Assembly (NCBI GenBank): GCA_021816155.1
Contig: JAKAZA010000003.1
Location: 1 to 55,313 of the forward strand
Length of the DNA: 55,313 nt
Direction of reading: 5' to 3'
DNA from: Pseudomonadota bacterium
GTDB lineage: Bacteria; Pseudomonadota; Alphaproteobacteria; Caulobacterales; Caulobacteraceae
Numbering within the stretch: the stretch's first letter is position 1; every line of letters starts with the position of its first letter. Position numbers and translations under genes: made by a program. Under the pieces are notes generated by a model that had not been told where the DNA came from, made no database searches, and saw only the letters and a program-made list of their open reading frames with translations. This document shows, in pieces, positions 8,492 to 17,729 of the stretch.

Positions 8492-10654
8492 TCAGCCCCA
8501 GGCGCGCTCCACCGTCTCAACGGAGGGACAGGCTCGGAGCGCGGCCGCGATGTGCGTCAGGTGGCGCGCGTCCTTCACCTCGATCTCGATATCGGCGTCG
8601 AAGAATGACGAGTGGCGGTGGTGCATGGAGAGCCCGACGATGTTGCCCCCGGCCTCGCCGATGATGGCGCATGCCTGACCGAGCACGCCCGGCGCATCGA
8701 GGATAGTGGCGCGCAGGGCGGCCCGCGAGAAGGTGTTCCCGTTCGCCTCGCTCGTCCACTGCAGGTCGCGCCAAAGCTCTTCGCGATCCTCGTACTTGGC
8801 GAGCTCTGGGCAGTCGATCGCGTGCACGACAAGGCCTTTGCGACCCCGCGCGATGCCCACGATTCGATCGCCTGGCACCGGCTTGCAGCACTTGCCGAAG
8901 GTCAACTCGACACCTGGCGTGACGCCGCCGCCGCGCACGTAGAAATGGGCGGCCGGGCCGTCCTCGATCTTTCGCCGGGCCGTCGCGGCGGCGCGTTCGG
9001 ACTCCTTCAGGCCCGGGAAGACCGCCTCGAGCACCTGGCCGGGCGTGACGCGACCCCGGCCGATTGCGTCATACAGCTCCGCGTCGCTGGCGAGCGCGAA
9101 GCGCTCCAGCGCCGGGCGCAGCGAAACGTCGCCCTTGCCCTTGCCCGCCGCCTCGAAGGTGCGCTCGAGCGAGGCGCGCCCGAGGCGCGTGAACTCCTCC
9201 TTTTCCGCCAAGCGAATATGGCGGCGGATAGCGGAGCGGGCGCGGCCGGTGATGGCGAGGGAGTTCCAGTCCTCGGGGGTCTTGGCCTTGGGCCCGCGCA
9301 CGACCTCCACCACGTCGCCGTTGGCCAGCACGGTGCGCAGCGGGCGAAGCTCGCCGTTGATCTTCACGCCGACGCAGGAGTCGCCGATGTCGGTGTGCAA
9401 TGCGTAGGCAAAGTCGAGCGGCAGTGCGCCTTTCGGCAGGCTGACCAGCCGCCCTTTCGGCGTGAACACGAACACCTGGTCGAGGAACATTTCCATCTTG
9501 GCGTGCTCGACCAGTTCGTCGGAATCGCCGCCGTGCTCGAGCACCTGGACGAGCTGCCTGAGGTTCACCAGCGGATCGCGCCCGCCAGCGGCCTCAGCCG
9601 CCTCGGGATCGAAGCCGTAGGACTGGTCCTTGTAGCGCCAGTGCGCGGCGACGCCCTCCTCGGCCACCAGGTCCATCGCCTCTGTGCGGATCTGCATCTC
9701 GATCCGCAGGCCCTTGGGCCCGACCACGGTGGTGTGGATCGAGCGGTAGTTGTTGCGCTTGGGCGTGGAGATGAAGTCCTTGAACCGCTCGGGCACGCAC
9801 GGCCAGGTGCGGTGGATGACGCCGAGCGCGCGGTAGCAGTCGGCCTCGGCCGAGACGATCACCCGGAAGGCGAAGATGTCGGACAGCTGCGAGAAGCCGA
9901 TCGACTTGCGCTGCAGCTTGCGCCAGATCGAGTAGGGGTGCTTCTGGCGGCCGAAGACGCGGGCCGGAACGCCGGCCGCCTCGAGCTTGGCCGAGATCTC
10001 CTCGCTGACCTGGGCCACCGCCTCGCCCTGGCCGGCGCGCAGGGTGTCGAGCCGGCGCACGATGGCGTCGCGGGCGACCGGGTTGAGCTGCGAGAAGGCC
10101 AGCTCCTCGAGCTCGATGCAGATCCGGTGGCAGCCGATCGAGCGGGCGAGCGGGGCGTAGATCTCCAGCGTCTCACGCGCGATGCGCTCGCGCTTGGCCG
10201 CGCTCTTGATGAAATGCAGCGTGCGCATGTTGTGCAGCCGGTCGGCCAGCTTGACCAGCAGCACGCGGACGTCGCGCGAGATGGCGAGAATGAACTTCCT
10301 GAGGTTCTCGGCCTGACGCTTGTGCTCTGCGGCCAGCTCCAGACGCGAGAGCTTGGTCACGCCCTCGACCAACCCGGCGATCTCCTCGCCGAAGACCCGC
10401 GCAATTTCGGCGCGCGTGACCTCGGTGTCCTCGATCACATCGTGGAGCAGGGCCGTGACGATCGTCGCCGTGTCCATCCTGTAGTCGGTGAGGATGCCCG
10501 CGACTTCGATGGGATGGGCGAAGTAGGGATCCCCGGACGCGCGCAGCTGCGAGCCGTGCGCCTTCATCGCGTAGACGTAGGCGCGGTTGAGCAGGGCCTC
10601 GTCAGCCGTGGGATCGTAGGCGGTGACCCGCTCGATCAGTTCGTACTGGCGCAG
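8492..10654 (-). CDS. spoT: bifunctional (p)ppGpp synthetase/hydrolase RelA/SpoT; start uncertain (no ATG/GTG/TTG in frame upstream of 10567)
   Basis: LRQYELIERVTAYDPTADEALLNRAYVYAMKAHGSQLRASGDPYFAHPIEVAGILTDYRMDTATIVTALLHDVIEDTEVT (HD), FRVIVSAEADCYRALGVIHRTWPCVPERFKDFISTPKRNNYRSIHTTVVGP (synthetase), TGS and ACT domains. Confidence 0.95.
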   Translation of the reverse strand: MRQYELIERVTAYDPTADEALLNRAYVYAMKAHGSQLRASGDPYFAHPIEVAGILTDYRMDTATIVTALLHDVIEDTEVTRAEIARVFGEEIAGLVEGVTKLSRLELAAEHKRQAENLRKFILAISRDVRVLLVKLADRLHNMRTLHFIKSAAKRERIARETLEIYAPLARSIGCHRICIELEELAFSQLNPVARDAIVRRLDTLRAGQGEAVAQVSEEISAKLEAAGVPARVFGRQKHPYSIWRKLQRKSIGFSQLSDIFAFRVIVSAEADCYRALGVIHRTWPCVPERFKDFISTPKRNNYRSIHTTVVGPKGLRIEMQIRTEAMDLVAEEGVAAHWRYKDQSYGFDPEAAEAAGGRDPLVNLRQLVQVLEHGGDSDELVEHAKMEMFLDQVFVFTPKGRLVSLPKGALPLDFAYALHTDIGDSCVGVKINGELRPLRTVLANGDVVEVVRGPKAKTPEDWNSLAITGRARSAIRRHIRLAEKEEFTRLGRASLERTFEAAGKGKGDVSLRPALERFALASDAELYDAIGRGRVTPGQVLEAVFPGLKESERAAATARRKIEDGPAAHFYVRGGGVTPGVELTFGKCCKPVPGDRIVGIARGRKGLVVHAIDCPELAKYEDREELWRDLQWTSEANGNTFSRAALRATILDAPGVLGQACAIIGEAGGNIVGLSMHHRHSSFFDADIEIEVKDARHLTHIAAALRACPSVETVERAWG

Positions 10655-10779
10655 GAATTTGCGCGCCCCCGCCTCCGGCGGCGGCGTGATCCTTGCGTCG
10701 GTCTTGGGTCTTCGGCCGGCCGAGACCGGGACGGCCGTCAGGGTCGCCTGAAGGGAGAGCGGGGCTTCGCCTTCCGGAC

Positions 10780-11139
10780 TCAGTAGCGCTCCTCCTGGCC
10801 GCCATCGCGGTCGCTCTGCAGGGCCCGCACCAGCTCCTGCTCGCTCATCTGCATGTGCGACGGATCCGCGAGCAGCGCCAGGGTCTCGGCCTCTTCTTCG
10901 GCCTCCGAATGCTCGTCGACCCGCTGCAGAGTGCCGATGAGCGTCTCCCTCAAATCCTCGGGATCAACGACGTCATCGGCGACCTCGCGCAGGGCGACCA
11001 CCGGATTCTTGTCGTTGTCGCGATCGACCAGGATCTGACCGCCCGCCGAGATGGCGCGGGCCCTATGCGCCGCGAGCAGCACGAGGCCGAAACGGTTGGG
11101 AACCTTGTCGATACAGTCTTCGACGGTGACGCGCGCCAT
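10780..11139 (-). CDS. rpoZ: DNA-directed RNA polymerase subunit omega
   Basis: [55 protein letters not shown]. Confidence 0.97.
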   Translation of the reverse strand: MARVTVEDCIDKVPNRFGLVLLAAHRARAISAGGQILVDRDNDKNPVVALREVADDVVDPEDLRETLIGTLQRVDEHSEAEEEAETLALLADPSHMQMSEQELVRALQSDRDGGQEERY

Positions 11140-11264
11140 GTAAGATCTCGGAAAATCGCGGAAACCTGCAAGATAGAGGCGCGGAGAGCTTTGTGCAACG
11201 CTGCGGCCCATCGCATTGCGCTCGCGACTTGGCTCGCCCGCGGCGGACGCCTTCCGCTCCCGCG

Positions 11265-11804
11265 TCAGCGCAGGTCGCCCAGGGGCGCCGCGTCGGCGCC
11301 GACTGTGGCCGAACCGGCCAGCGCCTCAGCCGACCGCCCCAGGACTGGATGCGTCCATCCTGGCGCGATTTCGGCCAGCGGGCCCATGACGAACCGGCGC
11401 TCGGCCGCCCGCGGGTGGGGCACGATGAGGCCCGGCTCGTCGATTATCGACCGTCGGTAGGCGACGAGGTCGATATCGAGCGTGCGCGGGTCATTCGGCG
11501 CGCGCCTGGTGCGGCCGAACGTTGCCTCTAGGGCAAGGATTTGCGTCAACGTCGCGCGTGGCGAAAGGGCCGTCTCGACAAGCACGACCCCGTTGAGATA
11601 GGGAGGCGCGGTTGGATCGGGCCAGGCGGACGAGCGCCACCAGCCAGATCGCCGGACAACGCGCAATCCGACGCGCGGCAGGGCTGAAACCGCCGCTTCC
11701 AAAAGCGCTTCGAGGCTGGGATAGTCCCCAGTCAGGTTTCCGCCAAGCGCGAGGAAGATCGCCTCGTCATGGGCTGCGGATCGAGATTCCGGAAGGACTG
11801 GCAC
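11265..11804 (-). CDS. folK: 2-amino-4-hydroxy-6-hydroxymethyldihydropteridine diphosphokinase
   Basis: [28 protein letters not shown]...[12 protein letters not shown]...[25 protein letters not shown]...[23 protein letters not shown]. Confidence 0.96.
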   Translation of the reverse strand: MPVLPESRSAAHDEAIFLALGGNLTGDYPSLEALLEAAVSALPRVGLRVVRRSGWWRSSAWPDPTAPPYLNGVVLVETALSPRATLTQILALEATFGRTRRAPNDPRTLDIDLVAYRRSIIDEPGLIVPHPRAAERRFVMGPLAEIAPGWTHPVLGRSAEALAGSATVGADAAPLGDLR

Positions 11805-11809
11805 GTCAA

Positions 11810-12421
11810 ATGACCTTCTATCCCACGGAGCGTCTGGCCCTCTTCATCGACGGCGCCAATCTCTACTCGTCGGCGAAGGGGCTCGGGTTCGACATCGATT
11901 ACAAGCGCCTGCTCGAGGAGTTCCGGCAGCGCGGCGTGCTCGTGCGCGCATATTATTACACGGCGCTGGTCGAGGAGCAGGACTACTCCCCGATCCGGCC
12001 CTTGGTCGACTGGCTCGACTACAACGGCTTCATGCTCGTGACCAAGAGCGCGCGCGAGTACGTCGACGCGACCGGGCGGAAGCGGTGGCGCGGCGACATG
12101 GACGTGGATCTGGCGGTCGACATGATGGAGATCGCCGAACGCGTCGACCACGTCGTGCTGTTCTCCGGCGACGGTGACTTCCGTCGGCTCGTCGAGGCGG
12201 TCCAGCGCAAGGGCGTGCGCGTGACCGTGGTCTCGACGGTGAAGTCGCAGCCGCCGATGGCCTCCGACGACCTTCGCCGCCAGGCCGACGTCTTCGTCGA
12301 CCTCGCCGACCTCGCCGACATCATCGGCCGCCCCGCCCGGCTGCCGCGCGTCATCCAGGAAGCGAAAGCCAACGCCAGAGCCGCCCGAGGCGAGCAGCAG
12401 GAGGCGGATGTCGAGACCTGA
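11810..12421 (+). CDS. NYN domain (LabA/DUF88) protein
   Basis: LALFIDGANLYSSAKGLGFDIDYKRLLEEF...DVDLAVDMMEIAERVDHVVLFSGDGDFRRLVEAVQRKGVRVTVVST: PIN-like NYN motifs. Confidence 0.93.
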   Translation: MTFYPTERLALFIDGANLYSSAKGLGFDIDYKRLLEEFRQRGVLVRAYYYTALVEEQDYSPIRPLVDWLDYNGFMLVTKSAREYVDATGRKRWRGDMDVDLAVDMMEIAERVDHVVLFSGDGDFRRLVEAVQRKGVRVTVVSTVKSQPPMASDDLRRQADVFVDLADLADIIGRPARLPRVIQEAKANARAARGEQQEADVET

Positions 12422-13079
12422 GTTCGGGCGCGAGCGTGCGCCGGTCGCGCCTGAACCCGCGCGTGACTGTCAGCTTTGCCCCAGGCTCGTCGCCTATCGG
12501 AAGGAGAACCAGGCCGCGCACCCTGACTGGTGGAATGGCCCGGCGCCTTCGTTCGGCGATCCGGACGCACGCCTTCTGGTCGTGGGCCTGGCTCCGGGCC
12601 GCGCAGGCGCCAACCGCACGGGGCGACCGTTCACGGGCGATTTCGCCGGCGTGCTTCTCTACGAGACCCTCGGCGCCACGGGCTTCGCGACGGGGCGCTA
12701 CGAGGCGCGGCCTGACGACGGGCTGAAGCTCGTCGGCTGCATGATCACTAACGCTGTGCGCTGCGCCCCGCCCGGCAACAAGCCGGAGACCGCCGAAGAG
12801 GCCGCCTGCCGCCCGTTCCTGGCCGCCCGCATCGCCTCCCTGCCGCGGCTGAAAGTGATCGTGACCTTGGGTGATGTGGCCCGTCGCAACGTCCTGCGCG
12901 CGCTCGGGCTGAGGCCCACGTCCGCCGCCCCCGGCCACGGGACGCGACAGGCTGCGGCGGGATACTTGCTGATCAACAGCTACCATTGCTCGCGGCTCAA
13001 CACGAACACAGGTCGGCTCACGCCCGCCATGTTCCGGCAGGTGTTCGAGGCCGCCCGCACCGCGCTGGATGAAGGCTAG
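12408..13079 (+). CDS. uracil-DNA glycosylase, family 5-like (UdgB)
   Basis: LLVVGLAPGRAGANRTGRPFTGDFAGVLLYETL ... INSYHCSRLNTNTGRLT: UDG motifs A and B with family-5-like substitutions. Confidence 0.85.
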   Translation: MSRPEFGRERAPVAPEPARDCQLCPRLVAYRKENQAAHPDWWNGPAPSFGDPDARLLVVGLAPGRAGANRTGRPFTGDFAGVLLYETLGATGFATGRYEARPDDGLKLVGCMITNAVRCAPPGNKPETAEEAACRPFLAARIASLPRLKVIVTLGDVARRNVLRALGLRPTSAAPGHGTRQAAAGYLLINSYHCSRLNTNTGRLTPAMFRQVFEAARTALDEG

Positions 13080-13159
13080 CCCCTTGCCGGCGGGTGGCCG
13101 GCCCGCGTGCGCATCGGCTATGTCTCTGCGGCTTGACCGAATTGGGGGAGAACCTCCGC

Positions 13160-14140
13160 GTGGACCTCCGCATACTGAGCAGCGGCGACATCCGCCGGCT
13201 CCTCCCGATGCCAGCGGGCGTAGATTTGATGGAGCGCGCGATGATCGCCGTCTCCGCAGGCCGCGCCCGCATCCCGCTCCGCTCGACGCTACCGGTCTCC
13301 GCCGGCAACCTGATGGGCTTGATGCCCGGATACCTGGCGGATCCCGAGTGCTTCGGCGTAAAGGCCCTGAGCCTTTTTCCACGCAATCCCGCAGCTGGGC
13401 TTTCATCACACCTCGGGCTTGTCGTGCTGTTCGAGCCTGAGCATGGCCAACCGGTCGCGATCCTGGATGCGGCCGAACTGACCGCGATCCGGACGGCCGC
13501 CGTCAGCGGCCTGGCGACCCGCCTGCTCGCCCGTCCTGACGCAGCCGACCTCGCCATCCTGGGGGCGGGCGAACAGGCGCGCAGCCACCTTGCCGCAATG
13601 GTGGCGGTCCGGAACGTCCGGCGGGTGCGTGTCTGGTCGCGTTCGACCGATCACGCGGTGGCTTTCGCCGACGAGATGAGCGCCCACGTCGGCATGGCGA
13701 TCGAGGTCGCCCGCGACGTGCGGACGGCCGTGGCCGGGGCCGACATCGTCTGCACCGTCACCGCCTCCTCCCAGCCCATCCTGCACGGCGACTGGATCGG
13801 GCCGGGCGCTCATCTGAATATCGTCGGCTCGAGCCGCGCGACCGCCGTCGAGATCGACACGCCGCTGGTGGCCAAGGCGCGGTTCTTCGTGGATTTCCGT
13901 GAATCTGCGACCAACGAAGCCGGCGAATACCTGCGCGCGCTGGAAGCGGGCGCAATCACCGCCAACCATATCCTGGGCGAGATCGGCGCTGTGGCGAGCG
14001 GCCACGTTGCGGGCCGCGTCTCCCCGGCCGACATCACCATCTTCAAGTCGCTGGGCATCGCCGCTGAAGACCTGGCGGCCGCCCACTTCGTGCTGCAGGC
14101 GGCCATCGAGCAGGACGTGGGCCAGGTGGCGCGGCTCTGA
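13160..14140 (+). CDS. ornithine cyclodeaminase / mu-crystallin family protein
   Basis: GTG start; ESATNEAGEYLRALEAGAI, LAILGAGEQARSHLAAMVAVRNVRRVRVWSR Rossmann motif; FGVKALSLFPRNP. Confidence 0.88.
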   Translation: MDLRILSSGDIRRLLPMPAGVDLMERAMIAVSAGRARIPLRSTLPVSAGNLMGLMPGYLADPECFGVKALSLFPRNPAAGLSSHLGLVVLFEPEHGQPVAILDAAELTAIRTAAVSGLATRLLARPDAADLAILGAGEQARSHLAAMVAVRNVRRVRVWSRSTDHAVAFADEMSAHVGMAIEVARDVRTAVAGADIVCTVTASSQPILHGDWIGPGAHLNIVGSSRATAVEIDTPLVAKARFFVDFRESATNEAGEYLRALEAGAITANHILGEIGAVASGHVAGRVSPADITIFKSLGIAAEDLAAAHFVLQAAIEQDVGQVARL

Positions 14141-14159
14141 GCGGCGCGCGCGCCCGCCC

Positions 14160-14612
14160 CTACCCTCGCTCTCGCATCAGCCGGCCTTGCTCGCGCTTCC
14201 AGTCACGCTCGGCCTCGGTCGCCCGCTTGTCGTGCGCTTTCTTGCCACGGGCCAGCGCCACCTGCAGCTTCACGAGACCCCGGTCGTTGAAATAGAGCCG
14301 GGTCGGCACCAGCGTACGCCCTTCCCTCTGCGCAGCCCCGATCAGCTTGTCGATCTCGCGTCGGCGCATCAGGAGCCTGCGCACGCGGCGGGGCTCATGG
14401 TTGAAGCGGTTGGCCGGTCCGTATTCCGGGATGTGGGCGTTGATCAGCGCGAGCTCGCGCCCCTCGACCCCGACATAGGATTCGGCGATATTGGCGCGCC
14501 CCTCACGCAGGGCCTTCACTTCGGTGCCGGTCAGAGCCAGGCCTGCTTCGAAAGTCTCGTCGAGAAAGTAGTCGAACCTCGCCCGCCGGTTCTCGGCGAT
14601 CAGTTTGGACAT
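14160..14612 (-). CDS. smpB: SsrA-binding protein
   Basis: [62 protein letters not shown]...[42 protein letters not shown]. Confidence 0.97.
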   Translation of the reverse strand: MSKLIAENRRARFDYFLDETFEAGLALTGTEVKALREGRANIAESYVGVEGRELALINAHIPEYGPANRFNHEPRRVRRLLMRRREIDKLIGAAQREGRTLVPTRLYFNDRGLVKLQVALARGKKAHDKRATEAERDWKREQGRLMRERG

Positions 14613-15490
14613 GCGCCGGCCTCGCGCATGGCCTCCAGGATCTGGGGCTTCACGGCGTCGGCGCAAGGCGCGATTGGCAGGCGCGCCTCTTCAGCGCACA
14701 AGCCCAGCCGAGCCATGGCGAACTTGGTCGGCGCCGGAGAAGCGTCGAGGAAAAGCGCCTTGTGCAACCGCACCAGTTTGTCTTGGCGCGCCAAGGCGCC
14801 GGCCCAGTCGCCGCGCATCAGAGCGTCATAGAACTCAGCGCACGCCTTGGGGACCACGTTCGCAGTCACCGAGATGCACCCGTGGCCGCCGTGCCCCACG
14901 TAGCCGAGGGCGGTCGGATCGTCGCCCGACAGCATCACCCAGCCGTCCCCGCACATCAGCCGCTGCAGGCTGGCGCGAGCCAGATCGCCGGTGGCGTCCT
15001 TGACGCCCACGATGTTCGGAAGCTTCGAGAGGCGTTCGAGCGTCTCGTTGGAAATGTCAACGCTGGTGCGCGACGGCACATTGTAGACCAGCACCGGCAG
15101 ATCGACGGCGTCGCTGATCGCCGCGTAATGTCGATAGAGACCTTCCTGGCCGGGACGGTTGTAGTACGGCGTGACCACCAGCGCCGCATCCGCACCGACC
15201 GACTTGGCGTGCCGGACGAGCTCGATGGCCTCGGTCGTCGAGTTGGAGCCTGCGCCCGCGATCACCGGCACACGCCCCCTCGCCGTCTCGATGCACAGTT
15301 GCACGACCCGGCGGTGCTCGTCGTGGCTCAGCGTCGAGGTCTCGCCCGTCGTGCCGACCGGCACCAGGCCATGCACCCCTGCTTCAATCTGTCGCTCGAC
15401 CAGCGCGACGAACGCGGCTTCGTCGAGCGCGCCGTCGCGAAAGGGTGTCACGAGCGCGGTGAACACGCCGCGGAAGGAAGGTCGGGCCAT
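14600..15490 (-). CDS. dapA: 4-hydroxy-tetrahydrodipicolinate synthase
   Basis: [50 protein letters not shown]...[17 protein letters not shown]...[12 protein letters not shown]. Confidence 0.97.
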   Translation of the reverse strand: MARPSFRGVFTALVTPFRDGALDEAAFVALVERQIEAGVHGLVPVGTTGETSTLSHDEHRRVVQLCIETARGRVPVIAGAGSNSTTEAIELVRHAKSVGADAALVVTPYYNRPGQEGLYRHYAAISDAVDLPVLVYNVPSRTSVDISNETLERLSKLPNIVGVKDATGDLARASLQRLMCGDGWVMLSGDDPTALGYVGHGGHGCISVTANVVPKACAEFYDALMRGDWAGALARQDKLVRLHKALFLDASPAPTKFAMARLGLCAEEARLPIAPCADAVKPQILEAMREAGACPN

Positions 15491-15596
15491 CGAGTGCAAG
15501 AAGCCGTGAATTCACCGGGTATTAACCCGGCTGTATGGGAGGCTCTGGACAATATGAGTCGCAGACGCGGGCCGCAACCCGCGCCCTGCTGTCTTG

Positions 15597-17729
15597 GTGA
15601 TGACGGCGCATCCGGAGGGCCGCTTGCCCACGAAGCTAGACGCGCGACGTGCGCTCACGGCCTGCGCTTCGGCGCTCGCATTGGCCGGGCTGGCGGTGGC
15701 CGGGAGCGCACTCGCTTCCGACACGCCCGGCGTGGAGACGCTGACCTACACGATCCGCCAGCCGCTGGGTCAGAGCGATCAGGACAACCTTCGCCGTGTG
15801 CTCGACGCCGCCAGGCAGGGTGATGCTCAGCGCATCCGCAGCCTGATGAGCGAGATCGATGATCCTCTCGCGCGCAAGATCGCCCTTTGGGCGCTGATCG
15901 AGGCCGACCCGGACGGCATGAGCTACGCCGAACTCGAAGGCGCCCGCCGCGACCTAGCTGGCTGGCCCGACGCGGCCAAACGCGAATCGGCGACCGAGAA
16001 GATGCTCGACGGCAGCGGGCTGTCGCCGCGCGACGTTATCGCCTGGTTCGCCGGCGCCGACCCGACCACGCCCGAAGGCGCGATGGCCCTGGCGTCGGCC
16101 TACGAGTCGGTCGGCCAGACCCCCCGCGCGGCGGAGGTGATCCGCCATATCTGGCGCACGAAGCCGTTCGACGCGTCTGTGCAGGCTCAGATGCTCACCC
16201 GCTTCTCGGCCCTGCTGAGCGCCGACGATGACGCGGCGCGCGAGGACATGCTGCTCTACGGCGCGCAAGGCCAGGCGGCGCGCGACCTGCTGCCCTTGCT
16301 GACGCCCGACCAGCGGGCGCTCGCCGAGGCGCGCATGGCGATCCGCGACGGCGACGGCGGGGATGCGGTCGACACGCTCCCGACCAGCGTGCGCAACGCG
16401 CCAGGGCTCTACTACGAGCTCATGCTGGCGGCCTCCCGCCGTGGCGACACACAAGGCGCGCTGGAATACATGCCGCGCCTGACGACCGCCCTGCCTGACG
16501 AAGAAGCGCAGCGGCGGATGTGGAAACTGCGCAAGCCGCTGATGATCTCGGCGCTGCAGGCCGGCGACATCCAGGGCGCCTATCGCGCCGCAGCCGATAC
16601 CGGCATCGACCAAGGGGCCGACGCCGCTGACGCGGAGTTCTACGCCGGCTGGCTGGCGTTGACGCGCATGCACGACCCGAAGCTCGCGGACGAGCACTTC
16701 GCCAGACTTCTGGCGGTGGGCACGTCGCCGATCACGCTGAGCCGCGCGTACTACTGGAGGGGACGCGCGGCCGAGGCCGGGGGCGACATGTTGAACGCGC
16801 AACTGTTCTACGGCGAGGGCGCCCAGTACCAGACCGCGTTCTACGGCCAGCTCGCCGCGGCCAAGGCCGGCATCACCACCATCAGTCTCGGCTCCGACCC
16901 TGTCATCACCGCCGCCGATCACGCCCGCTTCGAGGATCGCGAGCCGATCAGGGCCGCCCGCATGATTGAAGAGACCGGCGCGAAGGAGACGTTCGCAAGG
17001 TTCGTGCTGGCGCTGGCAAGAACATTGCCCAACGCCGCCGAAGCCGCCGAACTCGTCGATCTGACCCGCGGTTATGGCCAGCAATTCCTCTCGATGAAGG
17101 TGGTGCGGGTCGCGGCGCAGCGCGGCTACATCCTGCCGATCCGCGGCTACCCCTTGCGCACGCCGCCGACGGTTCCCGGCGCTCCCGAGGCGGCGTTCGT
17201 GCTCGGCATCACGCGTCAGGAGAGCGGTTTCGACCCGGACGTGCGCTCCGGCGCCGGCGCCGAGGGGATGATGCAACTGATGCCGAGCACCGCGGCGATC
17301 CTCGCCCGCAAGCTGGGCTATTCCTATGGCGCCGCGCGCCTTGACGACGCCGACTACAACATGACGCTTGGGTCGTCGTACCTCGGCCAGCTCGTGGACC
17401 GCTTCGACGGCTCCTACGTGATGGCCGCGGCCGCTTACAACGCAGGCCCTGGCCGCCCGAGCGCTTGGGCCGCGGAGTGCGGCGATCCTCGCTCGCCCAG
17501 CGTCGACCCGGTCGACTTCATCGAATGCATTCCCTTCAGCGAGACCCACGACTACGTCATGCGCGTCCTCGAGGCGACGCAGGTCTATCGCGCGCGCCTC
17601 GCGGGCGGCACCGCCCGCCTCACGCTTGCTGCGGACCTGCGGCGCGGCGGAGACTACGCGTACGGCTCACCGGCGCGGGGCGCGACCGAGGCCTCAGCCA
17701 TGCCATCCACGCTCGCCGGAGTCCGCTGA
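15597..17729 (+). CDS. soluble lytic murein transglycosylase
   Basis: N-terminal signal peptide, alpha-superhelix; SLT domain AFVLGITRQESGFDPDVRSGAGAEGMMQLMPSTA...YNMTLGSSYLGQLVDRFDGSYVMAAAAYNAGPGR. Confidence 0.93.
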   Translation: MMTAHPEGRLPTKLDARRALTACASALALAGLAVAGSALASDTPGVETLTYTIRQPLGQSDQDNLRRVLDAARQGDAQRIRSLMSEIDDPLARKIALWALIEADPDGMSYAELEGARRDLAGWPDAAKRESATEKMLDGSGLSPRDVIAWFAGADPTTPEGAMALASAYESVGQTPRAAEVIRHIWRTKPFDASVQAQMLTRFSALLSADDDAAREDMLLYGAQGQAARDLLPLLTPDQRALAEARMAIRDGDGGDAVDTLPTSVRNAPGLYYELMLAASRRGDTQGALEYMPRLTTALPDEEAQRRMWKLRKPLMISALQAGDIQGAYRAAADTGIDQGADAADAEFYAGWLALTRMHDPKLADEHFARLLAVGTSPITLSRAYYWRGRAAEAGGDMLNAQLFYGEGAQYQTAFYGQLAAAKAGITTISLGSDPVITAADHARFEDREPIRAARMIEETGAKETFARFVLALARTLPNAAEAAELVDLTRGYGQQFLSMKVVRVAAQRGYILPIRGYPLRTPPTVPGAPEAAFVLGITRQESGFDPDVRSGAGAEGMMQLMPSTAAILARKLGYSYGAARLDDADYNMTLGSSYLGQLVDRFDGSYVMAAAAYNAGPGRPSAWAAECGDPRSPSVDPVDFIECIPFSETHDYVMRVLEATQVYRARLAGGTARLTLAADLRRGGDYAYGSPARGATEASAMPSTLAGVR

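Noticed and set aside
8612-10786. 724-aa plus-strand ORF antisense to spoT
   Set aside because: Shadow ORF of the RelA/SpoT gene; composition typical of a reverse-frame artefact and no recognisable domain.
15954-17549. 531-aa minus-strand ORF
   Set aside because: Antisense to the lytic transglycosylase with intact SLT motifs; shadow ORF.
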